64,000 bases of DNA from Topomyia yanbarensis (taxonomy: Eukaryota > Arthropoda > Insecta > Diptera > Culicidae), in contig NC_080672.1 in assembly GCF_030247195.1 (NCBI RefSeq), forward strand, positions 97,350,113 through 97,414,112, in the 5' to 3' direction. Shown here in pieces: positions 32,990 to 44,960 of the stretch (positions are counted from its first letter, which is position 1; each line of letters starts with the position of its first letter). The notes under the pieces are model-generated. The model ran no database searches. It was not told the origin of the DNA and saw only the letters and a program-made list of their open reading frames with translations. Both the position numbers and the translations under genes were made by a program.

Positions 32990-34970
32990 GCGTCCATTAT
33001 GCCATATGGGGTTTAAAAGGTTTTATGCCAAATAGGCTACAATCACCAAACGTGTCCAGAGCGACAGGGGTAAATAATGCTGGGGAAGTTGAAAATTACG
33101 GGACTGTGTTGTCCTTCCGAAAGTCAGAAGTATCCGACTAAATTGAAGGAATAATACACAAGGTGATTGGAGTGAACTCAAAACAAGCATCTTGACTAGT
33201 TAAATGGGTTCTAGAAAGGCCACATACTCGATTGTATGCCAACCATTGGTGTAACTTACAAACTTGCATACAAGCAAAAAGCATTCTACCGGGTGCTGTT
33301 CCGACATTGTCAAAGAATTTGTTGTATTTTTCCAAGCACAATTGGGTAATTGTTTACTTTAACTACTTCTTCCATTATAAGTGGAAAACAAGTTTTTCTA
33401 TTAGAAATATGCTAGTTTACTGTTGTAGATTCTTAAAAAAAGGTGCAGAAAGCAAACATTTTAATAATTCGTTATTAAGCTTAAACAATAAATTGTTCCT
33501 ACTAACCTTGATAGGGTCATTGTTCTCCCGAAAGTAAGGTTCTATGTGAAACTAGCCAAGACAAGAGTCCAAGAAACTGAAGTGACGCAAAACCACTGAG
33601 GATCCACCGGGCGAGGTGGCCGCGTTCTTGTCGTCGGAAACGTAAGCAAACCTGTGATCCATTCGTTTTCCCGGTATACTCAAACTAAGCGGCAGTGAAG
33701 TCGGACAGCAGTAGCCACATCACTGCCATTATAAGCATATTTGTCCCATGTTATATGGGATTCCCTATATACAATTACGCGTAGGATTATGCAGAGAAAA
33801 TATTTTATTTTAGCTTATCAATACTATCCTATTGTTACTAAATAAAACATTGTTAATGCCTAATGAGACTAAGCCGCATCGTTTTTTTATGCTGTCCGAC
33901 TTCGCAGATTCTCAGCGCCTTTGTGCTTCTTCGGACGCTTGGATTCGTCTATGCGGCCAAGTCGTATTACTCCAACATCGCATAAAACCTCACTTTCGGC
34001 AGCACAATATCACTGTGAGCTAAGTTAGTTGGTACAACCTATTTAAGTTCATGAATAAACTATAGAAACTTTTGTCATATGGCTACTATACAGCGTGCTC
34101 AGTCTTATTCGTGTGATCTTTGTAAAGCCGATTACTTCATATCATTTGATATGTACCTGCCCAGCAGCAATGAAATTGCATATCCACATGGTTCTCCATA
34201 TATAGATGAATCCATGTACAGCACTCCAGGGTATGCTATTGTTCCTTACCCAGTGTTGTAAAGAGCTATAAGCTTTATCAGTAGGTTTCCTTCTGGAGTA
34301 AAGAATCCCGGCAGTTTATTGTTTGGTGTTGTGATTATATTGCGTTGTCATGTTTTATTCATCTTGGGTTACTGTGCCCTAATTCATCTTAGCTCCTGTA
34401 TTTATCCCACCCATTTGAATACATTAGTTAGAGCAGTGTCTGCTATCTCTATTCGACGCATTAGGTCAAATGGTAGGATGAATAAGAGTGTGTTGTACTC
34501 GCCTTTTGTTTCGCTCAAACGCGAGTATTTTACAAGCCAGATTTTTTATGTCGCTGCTTCTTAGGAACGAAGCAAGGATGCTAATACCTATTTAAACGCA
34601 ATCCAATCACTGTAAAAGACTAAAACAACTATAAAAATAATTAAGCACAGTTTGTGAATAGACATGGTAGTGAACACCTCGCGTGCCTCTCACCTCAACA
34701 CACTTTCATCAAACTGTAACTTTTTGTCGTGTTTTAAAGACTCTTTTGAACCCGGCATATAGTTCAGCGAACGACGATATAAGTCACCGCATCTCCGGTG
34801 CCGTAATTGTACAATTTCGACCGTTTAGTGACCGGAATTACATTCAACAAGCGTACCTATTGTAGCCATAGCAGCTTCACCGGGTGAAGTAGCGATAGTG
34901 TCAGCAGTACCATATACCTACGTCTTCCCACTGTGTGCGGCGGTGTGAGTGACCGAAGCTATTTGAGCGG
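32990..34970. other. No gene recognised; contains relatives of dispersed repeats
   Basis: Mostly AT-rich. The part at about 33595-33720 (GGGCGAGGTGGCCGC, AAGCAAACCTGTGATCCATTCG, TACTCAAAC) resembles the repeat family at 44.4-44.9 kb and 52.1 kb. A 60-codon open frame at 34079-34261 (DLCKADYF, STPGYAIVPYPVL) is of unknown value. Confidence 0.4.
33729..33785. repeat. Dispersed ~60-bp near-palindrome, copy 2
   Basis: CATATTTGTCCCATGTTATATGGGATTCCC then TATATACAATTACGCG; the core CCATGTTATATGGGATTCCC is shared with copy 3 at 48.1 kb. Confidence 0.65.
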
Positions 34971-35241
34971 CAGTAACAAACGATCGTTTGCATACAACGG
35001 GGTAGGTAACAGGTGATTGTTACCCTTCACAATTTGTTTAATTTTCGCAACCTACAACGAAACTATAAGTGGGTAAGAAGCAAGCAAGCTATGACAACCC
35101 CCATTGGGGTAGACCCCGGAGGAACCTGGGGTCCAAAACTTCCAAGCTTCATGGACCCTCGAAATGAATTTGGTAGACTGACGATATTGCAAATGACAGG
35201 CAAGTGTGGTACTGCGCTGCCAACTAATCCGTTTGTTATCG

Positions 35242-35293
35242 GAAAGAGCATTGAATCAGTAGTACGCGAAAGAGCATTGAATCAGTAGTAGGC
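35242..35293. repeat. 26-bp tandem duplication that breaks LINE ORF1
   Basis: GAAAGAGCATTGAATCAGTA plus GTACGC is followed by the same 26 bases with one change. Deleting one unit restores the reading GKSIESVVGERA, so the duplication arose in the copy after or during insertion. Confidence 0.9.
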
Positions 35294-37020
35294 GAAAGAG
35301 CAATAGCAATAGAAATAGCAATCGGCAAAGAGCGAAGAGCAAGGGTCCCGCTACATTCTCCATGTACGGAACCAAGCCCATGTAGAAAAATTGCTCAAAC
35401 CAACCACTCTTTTAGATGGAACAGAAATCTCGATTACCCTGCACCCTCGCCTCAATATAAGTAAATGCGTAGTATCTTCATATGACGTCATCAATTATAC
35501 CGAAAATGAAATATTGGATCAACTGAGCAACCAAAAGGTGGCAAACGAATCACTCGTAAGGACAACGGAAAGCCAATAAACACGCCAGCACTGATTCTAA
35601 CATTCAGCCAAACCACCTACCCAAATCACGTGAAGATTGGCCTGTTGCGTGGTAGTACCCGGCCATTCTACCCTAAATCACTTCTTTGCTACTCATGTTT
35701 TTAGTTTAGTCATACTAAAATGCGATGCCCTGGACCAAATAGATGTCACAATTGTTCGGGGGAACACGAAGACGTTATCTGTGTAAAGACACCCTTTTGC
35801 ATAAATTGCAGCGGAGAACATCATCCTGGAAGCAGAAAATGCCCAATTTACAAAAACGAGATGGATATCGTCAAAATGAAGGTAGAGAAGAATTTGACAT
35901 ACCCCGAAGCTAGGAAGCAGATCGCAGAAGGAAGGGGGACATACGCACAGGTCGCGGCTCAATCCCGCATAGATGCCATCAAAATCGAAGCGCTAGTGGA
36001 GGAAACCAAAAAGAAGGATCAATCGATTTCTAAACTGCTCGACGATAATAAGCAGAAGGACGAGGTGATAAGAAAACTCTTTGAAGACTCCAAACAGAAA
36101 CGGTTACAGATAGAATCCCTCGTACGAAATGTAGAATCTCTTCAAGGAAAGCTGGACAGAATGGAAAGCAATAGGCAAAACGCACCAGGAACTCTCCCTT
36201 CACCCAAACCTGGATTAAACACCCCTACTCAATCGCAAGATGCCCCGCAAAGTGAACAGCAAATAAATCTAAATGTTTTGAAAAAACGCAAAAGCAATGG
36301 TGAAACTAAAGCTAGCTTCACAAACATCGCCCACAGTTTATCACCAGATGGAGCAAGGTCACCCCCAATAAGACAATAAAAGCTACAACATCGGATTTGG
36401 AATTATACCCTATAACAGAGTTTATATACGAAGATGTTGAATCATTGGAAACTTCGGATGGTGAATCACCGCAAGACGTGAATATAAACTAACCCCCTTA
36501 TGGCTCATTCTCACGAAAATTGGACCCAGACGAATAACGCTCTCAATACCTTCACCATTCAAAACTTCAACCATCACACACAACCAACTGTTAACAAAAG
36601 TGACAAGAGGCTTGGGAACGGGGAATGTGAAGTACCCCTCCCACTCCCAAAAACGGAAGCGCAACTGATAAGAGGATCCGTCCGGGACGCCATACCCCAA
36701 CCCGTAGACGGAGAATCTATCAGTTCGGCCTCCGAAGACCGCTCAATTATACACCGAAGAAACTCTTCACAAATAACCACTTCTACAACCGATCAAAGAT
36801 GGAACTCAAACCGGAGTTACAGCGACCTACTCAGCACAACTACTACGTTCAATTTCATGGGTTTGCTAAGCCCTAGGCATTTCCCCACACTGACCCTGAC
36901 CGGGGAAGTTCCACAACCATATGACGATCCTCTGGCAGTTTTTGGTGTGGGGGTCTTTTAATTCAGGCAAGTACTTTAGATGAATCTCTTGAAACACCAA
37001 TTGCATCTTCATCAAACAGT

Positions 37021-37859
37021 TCGACACAGATCTTTCATTAGGGCCTAAGTCGCAATGTACTCAAATGGAGAAAAATCAGTTTCAATATTCGGCTATGCTT
37101 TTTTAAATGTAACTTTTATTGTAGGTATATATTATTTTATTATCATGTTTTTTTCTAAAGCATCATTGGTTAAACCTTATAACAATATCACAAAGAATTT
37201 GATTCCTATGTGCTTTTAGTGGAAAGAAACTAAAAGAATGTTTACGCCCCATTTGCATTCCAGTCGTGATTTCGCCCTTCAGCAACCACCATTTGCGAAA
37301 GGGCTAAACTGTGAATATAATTTTCAGAAGGGCGCGGCAAATGGGCTAAACTGACTCTGTCTTGCTGGGTAGGGCTGGGTAAATAGGCGAGCTTGACAGG
37401 ATATTTTAATAGGGCTCAGCAAATGGGCGCATAGAAACCCAATGCAAATGAAAGGGCGCGTGCATCTTTTCTTCAAATTTCATGAAAATATCGAAATATT
37501 CGAATGTTTATGTGCAACAACCACCGAGTAGACATGATCACAGTAGATATTAATTATCATTTATATAATAGAACCGCCGTTTACAGAATAATTTTGTGAA
37601 TAATAACCATTCGCCGCTGTTCTGTCAAAAAATCTTGGTTTAGCCTTTATATTCCATATGAGAAGAAAGGCCTAAGTCAAAACCTCGAAGAAAATGAATG
37701 TTTCGCCGTTTTGTTTTCTTTAATTATAAATCGATCTATAAACTATTTTAAATAATTTTCAACTCAATCTTGTAGTATTTTAGTCGCATAATGCCATAAT
37801 AGCGAAAACGCAGTTTGTTTACATTTGCGATTTACGCCCTAATGAAAATTCTATGTCGA
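37021..37859. mobile_element. 839-bp TIR element with GGGC words
   Basis: TIRs of about 37 bp: the left begins TCGACACAGATCTTTCATTA and the right, reversed, TCGACATAGAATTTTCATTA, both continuing GGGC(C/G)TAA(G/A)TCGCAA. Between 37240 and 37470 the words AAGGGCG, CAAATGGGC and AAAGGGCTAAAC repeat six to eight times in both orientations. Non-coding. It interrupts the LINE ORF1 region. Confidence 0.75.
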
Positions 37860-38423
37860 TTTCAGCGTTCACACTATTGAGCAATTTATTTCACCGGAAG
37901 AATGCTGACCGAAAACCACCAACCAAACCAATCCACCCAGTAGAAAGCGACTGTTACCATCGGACTCAGCGGCATATGATCGAATGTATCAAATACAACC
38001 AATCGCTTCCTCCAGCCGATCAACAAATCCATCATTTGCAATAAGTGCAGAAGAACCAGACCCTACCCACATACATCATTTGAAAACGAATTCTGCGAAT
38101 CTACACGTTCATCGACACCCACTACAGACAACTACAAAAACAAAACTCGAGTCGCTCTACAATGAAACATCAATGGTCTACTCAACAACCTCGGCCACAA
38201 ACACTGGCTCTTCAGGAAGTACATTGCAGTGACTCAAAAGGCCTAGATCGACTGTTGCAGGAACAGTACCAATGCTATGTGAAGGCAGAATCAACGCGCT
38301 TCCAAAACGTGGCAATTGCTGTGCACCAATCTACCCCCCCATACACCAGTAAAACTCGACACACCCCTCATAGCTCACGCTGTGAAAGTCGAACTACCTT
38401 TCCAACATACAGTAGTTTCCCTA

Positions 38424-38584
38424 CCCGATCAGAATGAAATAACAAGATTATAACAGAACACAATTTTTGTAACATATTGTGGTATAAACTAGGTCTCGTT
38501 AGTAGTTAAAATAACAGAAATTTATAACAAGTAACAATGCGAGATATAGTTTTGGAATATTCCTGTTATGTATTTCTGATCGGG
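38424..38584. mobile_element. 161-bp TA-flanked MITE
   Basis: TIR CCCGATCAGAA at 38424-38434 and its inverse at 38574-38584, flanked by TA on both sides (38422-38423 and 38585-38586). Removing the element and one TA restores the endonuclease frame VVSLYLP, which proves the insertion and its boundaries. Confidence 0.93.
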
Positions 38585-39086
38585 TATACCTTCCCCAACA
38601 TGGTATCACTAATCTAGGTGACCAACTGCAGAGACTGATCGTCCAGTTGGAAAAACCCTACGTATTACTTGGTGATTTTAACAGTCACCACTACGAATGG
38701 GGCTCCTCAAGAACCGACGGCAGAGGCGCTACAGTAATGCATGTACCGGAGAAGAATGATTTAATCGTGCTCAATGATAGGAACACAACTTTTTTCCGAG
38801 GAAATTGCAGATCATGTATTGATGTGTCCTTAGTTTGCAGCGAAATAACCAGACTGGACCATACACACCGATCAAATGGGCAGCGACCATCACCTCATCG
38901 AAATTAGCAGTACCAACACACCTCCAGAGACCACCAGGCGTCCCAGGTGGCGCCTCGAAGATGGTAACTGGGACGATTTTGAAAATGACATTCTTAACTC
39001 GGTGAACCCGAATCGAAATTATGACCCAGAGAAACTGTGTGAGCTTATATTCGATGCCGCAAAAGCCAACATCTCAAGAACTCGTC

Positions 39087-40076
39087 GCTATCTTATGACA
39101 AACGCCATTTTGGGGTGAACTGAGTTAGATATGCCATGTTACCAAGTTTTAAAATCTCCATAAAGTCGCGTTTTCAGAATTTTGAAATTCTGCTGGGTTA
39201 CTGAGATATAGCGAAACACGATTATGACAAGCGCCAATTTCTCGAGTGATCGAGTTGTGCTATCTTATGACAAAGAAAAAAGAGACAACATTCTAGGTTT
39301 GTTGGCTTGCTATAAGCCGAAAAGCTTATAGCAAGCCAACAGATGTCTCTGATGACATAGGTAATTCCTATGCAGATCAACCATAACCATTAGCTAGGTT
39401 CTTGTCTCGGGAGCAAAACTTTTCCTACCATAGTTTTTTTTTTGGGAATGGTTGGCTTATATATTCATGATTATTGAACAAATTTCCTTTTGAGATTTCC
39501 AATTGTTTTGGAAAGTATACCGAAATGTAGTGATGGATTATGCAAGAAGACCATTTGTTTCGTCTAGTCACCTGTCAACAATAACATTGTTTGATATACA
39601 TTGTCTCTAAATTGTCAATGAAACCAATTTTTGTTCATTGTTTTTCCTGAATAAAGGAGGAAAATTGGAAAAACTTTGTGTTCTAATACCATCATTTTGT
39701 AACCTGATATTGCTGCTATCGCATGGAAAAGTATGATATTGGACATAGTGATCTATAACGCATAATTTTACGAATCAGTTATAAACCATTTTTATATGAA
39801 ATCTTCAGTACACATTTGTGACACGTCATACATATTTTATCATCAAAACACACTTATGACACGTATGTGAGCGACTTTGGTTTACATTTTAAGCAAAAAC
39901 TGGTAATATAGTCAACCGATCTTCGCACAAATCGAGAGATTACTTCAGAAAAGATAGAACCATCGAATGCCTTCTCCGAAAAGCTTCTAACATTTATAAA
40001 TTTTAAGATATTCAATCTCAAACTTTAAAAATCGTTTTTCTCGAAAAGTGCTAAATGGCGCTTGTCATAAGATAGC
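39087..40076. mobile_element. 990-bp TIR element with TTATGACAAGCGCCA words
   Basis: GCTATCTTATGACAAACGCC at the left is matched by the inverse GGCGCTTGTCATAAGATAGC at the right. Further copies of the word occur near 39210 (ATTATGACAAGCGCCAATTT) and 39258 (GTGCTATCTTATGACAAAG). The interior is AT-rich and non-coding. It separates endonuclease from RT in the I-clade LINE, where the reading resumes with QQRRTSNRPGKK. Confidence 0.82.
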
Positions 40077-40724
40077 ACAACAGCGACGAACTAGCAATCG
40101 GCCAGGTAAAAAAGCAACACATTGGTGGAACGATGAGACAAAAGCAGCGGTGAAAGCACATCGAAAAGCACTTCGGAGATGCAAACGTACTTCTAAGCAC
40201 GACCCTACTTGGAATACAATTCACGAGGAGTACCAACGCCTACGAAATAAGTGCAGAGACATCATCCGAACAGCAATCATGGCAAACATTTTTAGAAGGC
40301 TTCGACAGTGATCAATCCACTACCGAGATGTGGCGGAGAGTAAATGCACTAAACGGTAAAGGAAGGTTTAAAGGTATCAGCTTCCGTCAAGGTGACATAG
40401 TATCACGGGAACCAAATTTTGTAGCTAACAGCCTAGGGAACTTTTTTGCAAAAATATCATCAAACTCTACATACCAGCAAGAATTCCTTATTGCTCAACA
40501 AAAAAGAAGCTGTTCGATAATAAACCATACAACACCAGATGATTTGGAAAACTGTACCATCAATAGTCCGTTTACCATTGCGGAGCTTCTTTTTGCACTA
40601 GACTCCGCCAAAGGAAAGTCCGTCGGACCGGACGACATCAGCTACCCACTTTTAAGACGCCTTCCGCTTCGAGTGAAATTATCTTTCCTTGACAACCTCA
40701 ACCATATATGGACCAACAATATTT

Positions 40725-40977
40725 CTTGAGCGTTTTTTCAAAACGTCATATCTGCAATGAGTTACTCTCTTTGTTAACTTTCTCTTCTGTTAATAATTCG
40801 GTCATTTTAACATTTATCCCTCAACTCTTTGCATAATATGCTAGTTAAAATCACCGTCTTTCGATCTGTACTGTAAAATAAGTGAAAAGTGTTATAGTGA
40901 CGCAGTAAAAATCGAAAGAGAAAGAAAACAAAGAGAGTAACTCATTGCAGATATGACGTTCTGAAAAAACGCTCAAG
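40725..40977. mobile_element. 253-bp MITE, copy A
   Basis: TIRs start CTTGAGCGTTTTTTCAAAAC and extend about 50 bp (through CATATCTGCAATGAGTTACTC). It is flanked by ATTT at 40721-40724 and 40978-40981. A second copy of identical length is at 51151-51403 with over 90% identity by eye and the same ATTT flanks. It interrupts RT between IWTNNI and FPK. Confidence 0.93.
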
Positions 40978-41881
40978 ATTTTTCCAAAGTGATGGGGTCA
41001 TAGCCTGATGATACCAATACCGAAAAAGAAAACTGGTTCGACGGACCCAAACGATTATAGACCTATCGCGCTTACCAACTGTGCCTCGAAGATCATGGAA
41101 CGTATGGTGAACAGACACCTCACTGCCGCACTCCAAGACCGCGAATTACTAGACCATTTCAAAAGGGCAGAGGAACAGGAACGTATTTGGCATCTCTAGG
41201 TCAGATAATTGACGACGCTCCTACATGCAGACCTCAAAGCCTTAGACCTCGTCAAAGCATATAACAGAGTATGGCGCCCAGGTGTTCTTCGACAGCTCGT
41301 AGAATGGGGGTTCGCTGGCAACATGTTAACGTTTATTCAAGGATTCCTACAAAATAGGACGTTCGAGGTTCTGGTAGGCAATACGTAATCTAAAACGTTT
41401 ACGGAAGAAACAGGAGTACCGCAAGACTCTGTACTAGCCGTAACATTATTCTCGATCGCGATGAACTCGGTCTTCGCTAAGCTATCGAAAGGCATCTTCA
41501 TATTCCTCTACGCTGATGATATTGTTGTAGTCGTGATCGGCAAACATCCCAAACTAATTCGACGAATACTCCAAACAGCTGTAAGAATAGTGGCTAAATG
41601 GGCGAAAGACGTTGGTTTCGACATGGCTTCTGACGGGTCGAGGCCGTAAGGCTGAAAATCATAACGCCGAAATTACATAAGGGCGAATTCAAAAGGCTGA
41701 AAAATCAATAGGCGAACTTTCAAAAGGCAAACTTTCTGGAAGGCGGAATTTCAGAAGGCAAACTTTTCAGAAGGCAGAATTTTGAAAGGCAAACTTTTTT
41801 ATAGAACGAAACAAAACAAAATTATTTTATCCGAGGCATATAATTTAATACTAAATATATAAATAATAACTAAGAAAAAGT

Positions 41882-43250
41882 TCATTTTTTGCTGCATCGC
41901 TTCGAAAGATTCGTGGCAATACCTTCGATGAAATCTAGATTGTTCCAATCATCCACCGTTGAAACATTTTGCAATATATTTTTGTCTACTTCTTTAAAAT
42001 GATTTGAAGATATATTCGAACTTTCTCCTGCAAGGATGCGCATGATTTTTCCGTCTATAGCATGTTGTTCTTTCCTGATTTCTTGAATCATTCTGGTTAC
42101 ATTAAGGTGATGGGTTTCAGCAAGGTTTGCCCACCTGTTATGCCAGCTTTCAAGATGGTTTGTGGTTCGAGGCATCTTTTCCATCACGGTTTTATAATTT
42201 GACCATAAAGTCGGATGGTACCTTGGGCGACCCTTGTTGTTTCTTCCCATTAAATAAGTTTCTTCAAAGCTCTCCAGAAACTTATCAAGGGTGCTCGGCA
42301 AGTTTGGCTTTAATTCTGAATATGCTTGAAGGATTCTGTCGGGTGGCAAGAAACTCAATGCTTGCATTTTTTTAACTGCCATGTAAATATTTTTATTGAG
42401 AATGTACTCTCTTTTGAGACCAAGAACACCGAGTTTTTTTATTATGTTTTGGGTCCAGTGAAAAAAACATCCAAATGGAATACATGCAGGGAATACCTCC
42501 TTGACAGAATTGATAACAGCTTTCTCGAAATCGGTGAGAGTATATTTCGGACATAGGCTTATGTTATGCTCGTTCCCCAAATCTACCAACAATTCTAGCG
42601 CCGTCGTGTATATTTCTTGAGTTTTTTTAGACAGTAGCATGTACACCAACGGTGCAACTCTTTCCGATTCGTCGTGACCTACGGGAGCATGGATGGTATA
42701 CAGTTGTCTGTACTCCAACGGTACTGTGGAAAACGTTCCATCCATGATCCAATATTTTGATCTCGATAGTCGTAGTAAACTAGTAACAGTAACAAATATT
42801 ATAATATGGATATCTTCGCTTGAAAATGTTTTCCCAAGGAAAGGTTCATTGTTAATCGTTTTTTTAAATATTCTGGAATGGAGAAATCTTCACTCTGTGC
42901 ATGATCTTCTTCGTGTATTCTTAATTTTTTTGCCCTTACACGATCAATTAAATATTTTTGAGCCTGTTTACCCAGCCTCGTTTGCACAATTGAAGAGCTT
43001 TCCGCAGCACAATCGCGAACAATTTTGGACGGGATATCGTCACTCAGATCAGCTTTTCGTTTCAATGCATTTCGATATGCTATTTCTTCCACATCGATCG
43101 GATTCGAATCGTGGATTTTTTTTGTGTAAGACAGTGTGGTTGTTGCTTCTTAAAATAGTTACCAACCTACCAGGGCAATTGTCCTATGCTTTGGCTTTGT
43201 GCTCTCTATACGCACACTCCCAGTAATATTTTTCCTTTTTCTGGAAAGGA
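41882..43250 (-). pseudogene. MULE transposase with FLYWCH-like N-terminal finger
   Basis: It reads leftwards. Near 43230-43120 a FLYWCH-like finger is seen: YYWECAYREHKA, a stop, DNCPGRLVTI and, after slippage in an A-run, HKKIHDSNP. The middle region (43092-42830) has VEEIAYRNALKRKADLSDD. A frameshift near GGGAAAACAT leads into LLRLSRSKYWIMDGTF and the 287-codon open frame 42745-41882. That frame holds the catalytic DDE set of MULEs: Asp in MDGTF (residue 2), Asp in TDFEKA (72), the CFFHW C..H motif (93-97) and Glu in NHLESWH (199). The transposase would cut and paste elements by binding their ends. Only one stop and two frameshifts separate it from intact, so this is a young copy. It is transcribed opposite to the host LINE. 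Confidence 0.88.
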
Positions 43251-44104
43251 ATATTCTTGTAATTTATTGGCTCAAATTAACTCGAAATTATCATTATTAT
43301 TCTTAAGACCTCGAAAAGTTTATATTTTTCTCCGAAATTATTAGTTACTAATTAAAAGCAAGTATGGAAAGAATAGAAAGTACATTAACAATTCTAAAAG
43401 TCCCAAACATACCAATACCAATGAACACAACAAAAAATACCAAATTGAAAAAAGTAAGTTTAAGATCGCAAAGAAATTTAAATTTTCAAATATGCCTATT
43501 TTATATAGAACAAGCTCTTACCAGTGTATTCAGTCTATATAAGTATCCCTCGTAGCTCAGCATATCCTTGCCCTTCTGGGTTTTTACAATTTTCACTACT
43601 TTGGGTGTTTCTGGATCAGAAAACCCTTCAAAATCCGACGACGTGTTAGCGGACATGATAGAGCGATCGGTTGTACAGTTAAATCAACACTGATAAAGTT
43701 TAAACGATCAGGTATCAGAACAAAGGGTTGCTGTTGAAGGTCACCAGAAGTGACAATAGCGAACTTTTGAACAAAGCAATAAAGGAGAGGTTTGCACAAT
43801 AATTATTGACATGTTACTGTTAGCTTTGTTTCTATTGTGTTTGAGCAAGACAATTCAAATCGAGTATACCAATTTTCACCATACTGTCTGAGTCAATGCA
43901 TTGAACAAAGATGTCAAATGCTGCTCTAATGAACGTTTTCAAATGAAAATTGGAATATGGTCAAAATAGGCTTATTGCCCTACCACACCACAATTCCGGC
44001 AATGTGTTCCTATGATTTGACTAACGCATAGGTGTATAGGTTTACGGGCATGTATTTAACTGGAGTGAAAAATCTCATGGCGAGTAAAAATATAAACCAC
44101 GTGT

Positions 44105-44960
44105 TAAATGGAGGAGCGGGCCGTTTGGCGTAGTCATTTGGCTTAAGGTCATTTCGCATTATGGATTTGGCATAACGTTAACGTTAAAGCTGCACTAAGC
44201 AATGATAATAATGTGTTATTATCCATTACCTGATATTGATTATATTTCGAGTGAATACATTTTATAACTGATTTTGCCTTCTTTTAAATATGAGCAGTTC
44301 TTTCGAATCAAATACTTCATCATTTGTGAATTTCGCTAAGTTTTTCAAACGATGATTTATTGAATGAACTTACATATATCTATTCAACCATCGGTTGTTA
44401 CACTGCTCTAGCACTTGGGGCGAAGCTAGTGTAATGCGGCTTTGCCGCATAACCGAGACCGGGCGAAGTGGCCGCCGGGCGAAGTGGCCGCCGGGCGAAG
44501 TGACCGCCGACCCGGCGTCAGAAGTACTATACTATAGTACTATTGGTAAACAAACTCATTTAAAGTTATGTAAATATTTAAGTAGTTGCCGTTATGCTCA
44601 AACATTTGAGCTACATGCCAGCTGCTTACAACTGCATAACTGTTCGTATTCCCGGATTACTCGAACATAGGGATTGATTCCTTCTTTCAAATATTAGCAG
44701 TTCTTTGAATCTGTATGCCAAATAACTCTTGCACGCACACTTGTGATCACTTCGGCTGCCCGGTTTACTCAAACATAGGGGATGATTCCTTCTTTCGAGC
44801 ATTCTTTGAATCTGAATTAAAATCGCAATGAATGCACATTTTGACAAAGGATTTTGTGGATATTTAGAGCATTAATCCTTTTGTATTGGAAATGTTTCGT
44901 GCGTAAACGTGCGTTCTGCTCGATTGCTCAATTTACTCAAACATGAGGCAATTATTCAAT
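44105..44960. mobile_element. Relative of the TTTGGCATA-word element, nested in MULE
   Basis: At 44110-44180 the words CGTTTGGCG, CATTTGGCTTAAGGTCATTT and GGATTTGGCATAACG match the left end of the element at 51472. The stretch GTTGTTACACTGCTCTAGCA (44395-44414) is shared with 52059-52078, with further similarity on both sides. A unit beginning ATTACTCGAACATAGGGATT recurs near 44655, 44763 and 44936. The right end is not defined. Confidence 0.6.
44461..44508. repeat. Three tandem 16-bp GC-rich units
   Basis: GGGCGAAGTGGCCGCC is repeated three times, with one change in the third copy. The unit GGGCGAGGTGGCCGC also appears once near 33608. Confidence 0.92.

Larger units (their letters stand above)
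35091..38060 (+). pseudogene. I-clade LINE ORF1 (gag-like)
   Basis: It opens with MTTPIGVDPGGTWGPKLPSF. A 26-bp tandem duplication (35242-35267 and 35268-35293) shifts the frame and creates a stop. The later piece 35720-36379 starts with a double zinc-knuckle region (RCPGPNRCHNCSGEHEDVIC, CINCSGEHHPGSRKCP). It continues into MDIVKMKVEKNLTYPEARK and then a coiled-coil-like Lys/Glu/Gln-rich stretch of about 90 residues. Two more pieces, 36500-36961 (Ser/Thr/Pro-rich) and 37853-38041 after an inserted element, complete the C-terminal side. The product would bind LINE RNA. Multiple frame breaks show it is inactive. Confidence 0.78.

Noticed and set aside
42693..43226. 177-codon plus-strand open frame
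   Set aside because: Antisense shadow of the MULE transposase, whose catalytic motifs are on the minus strand.
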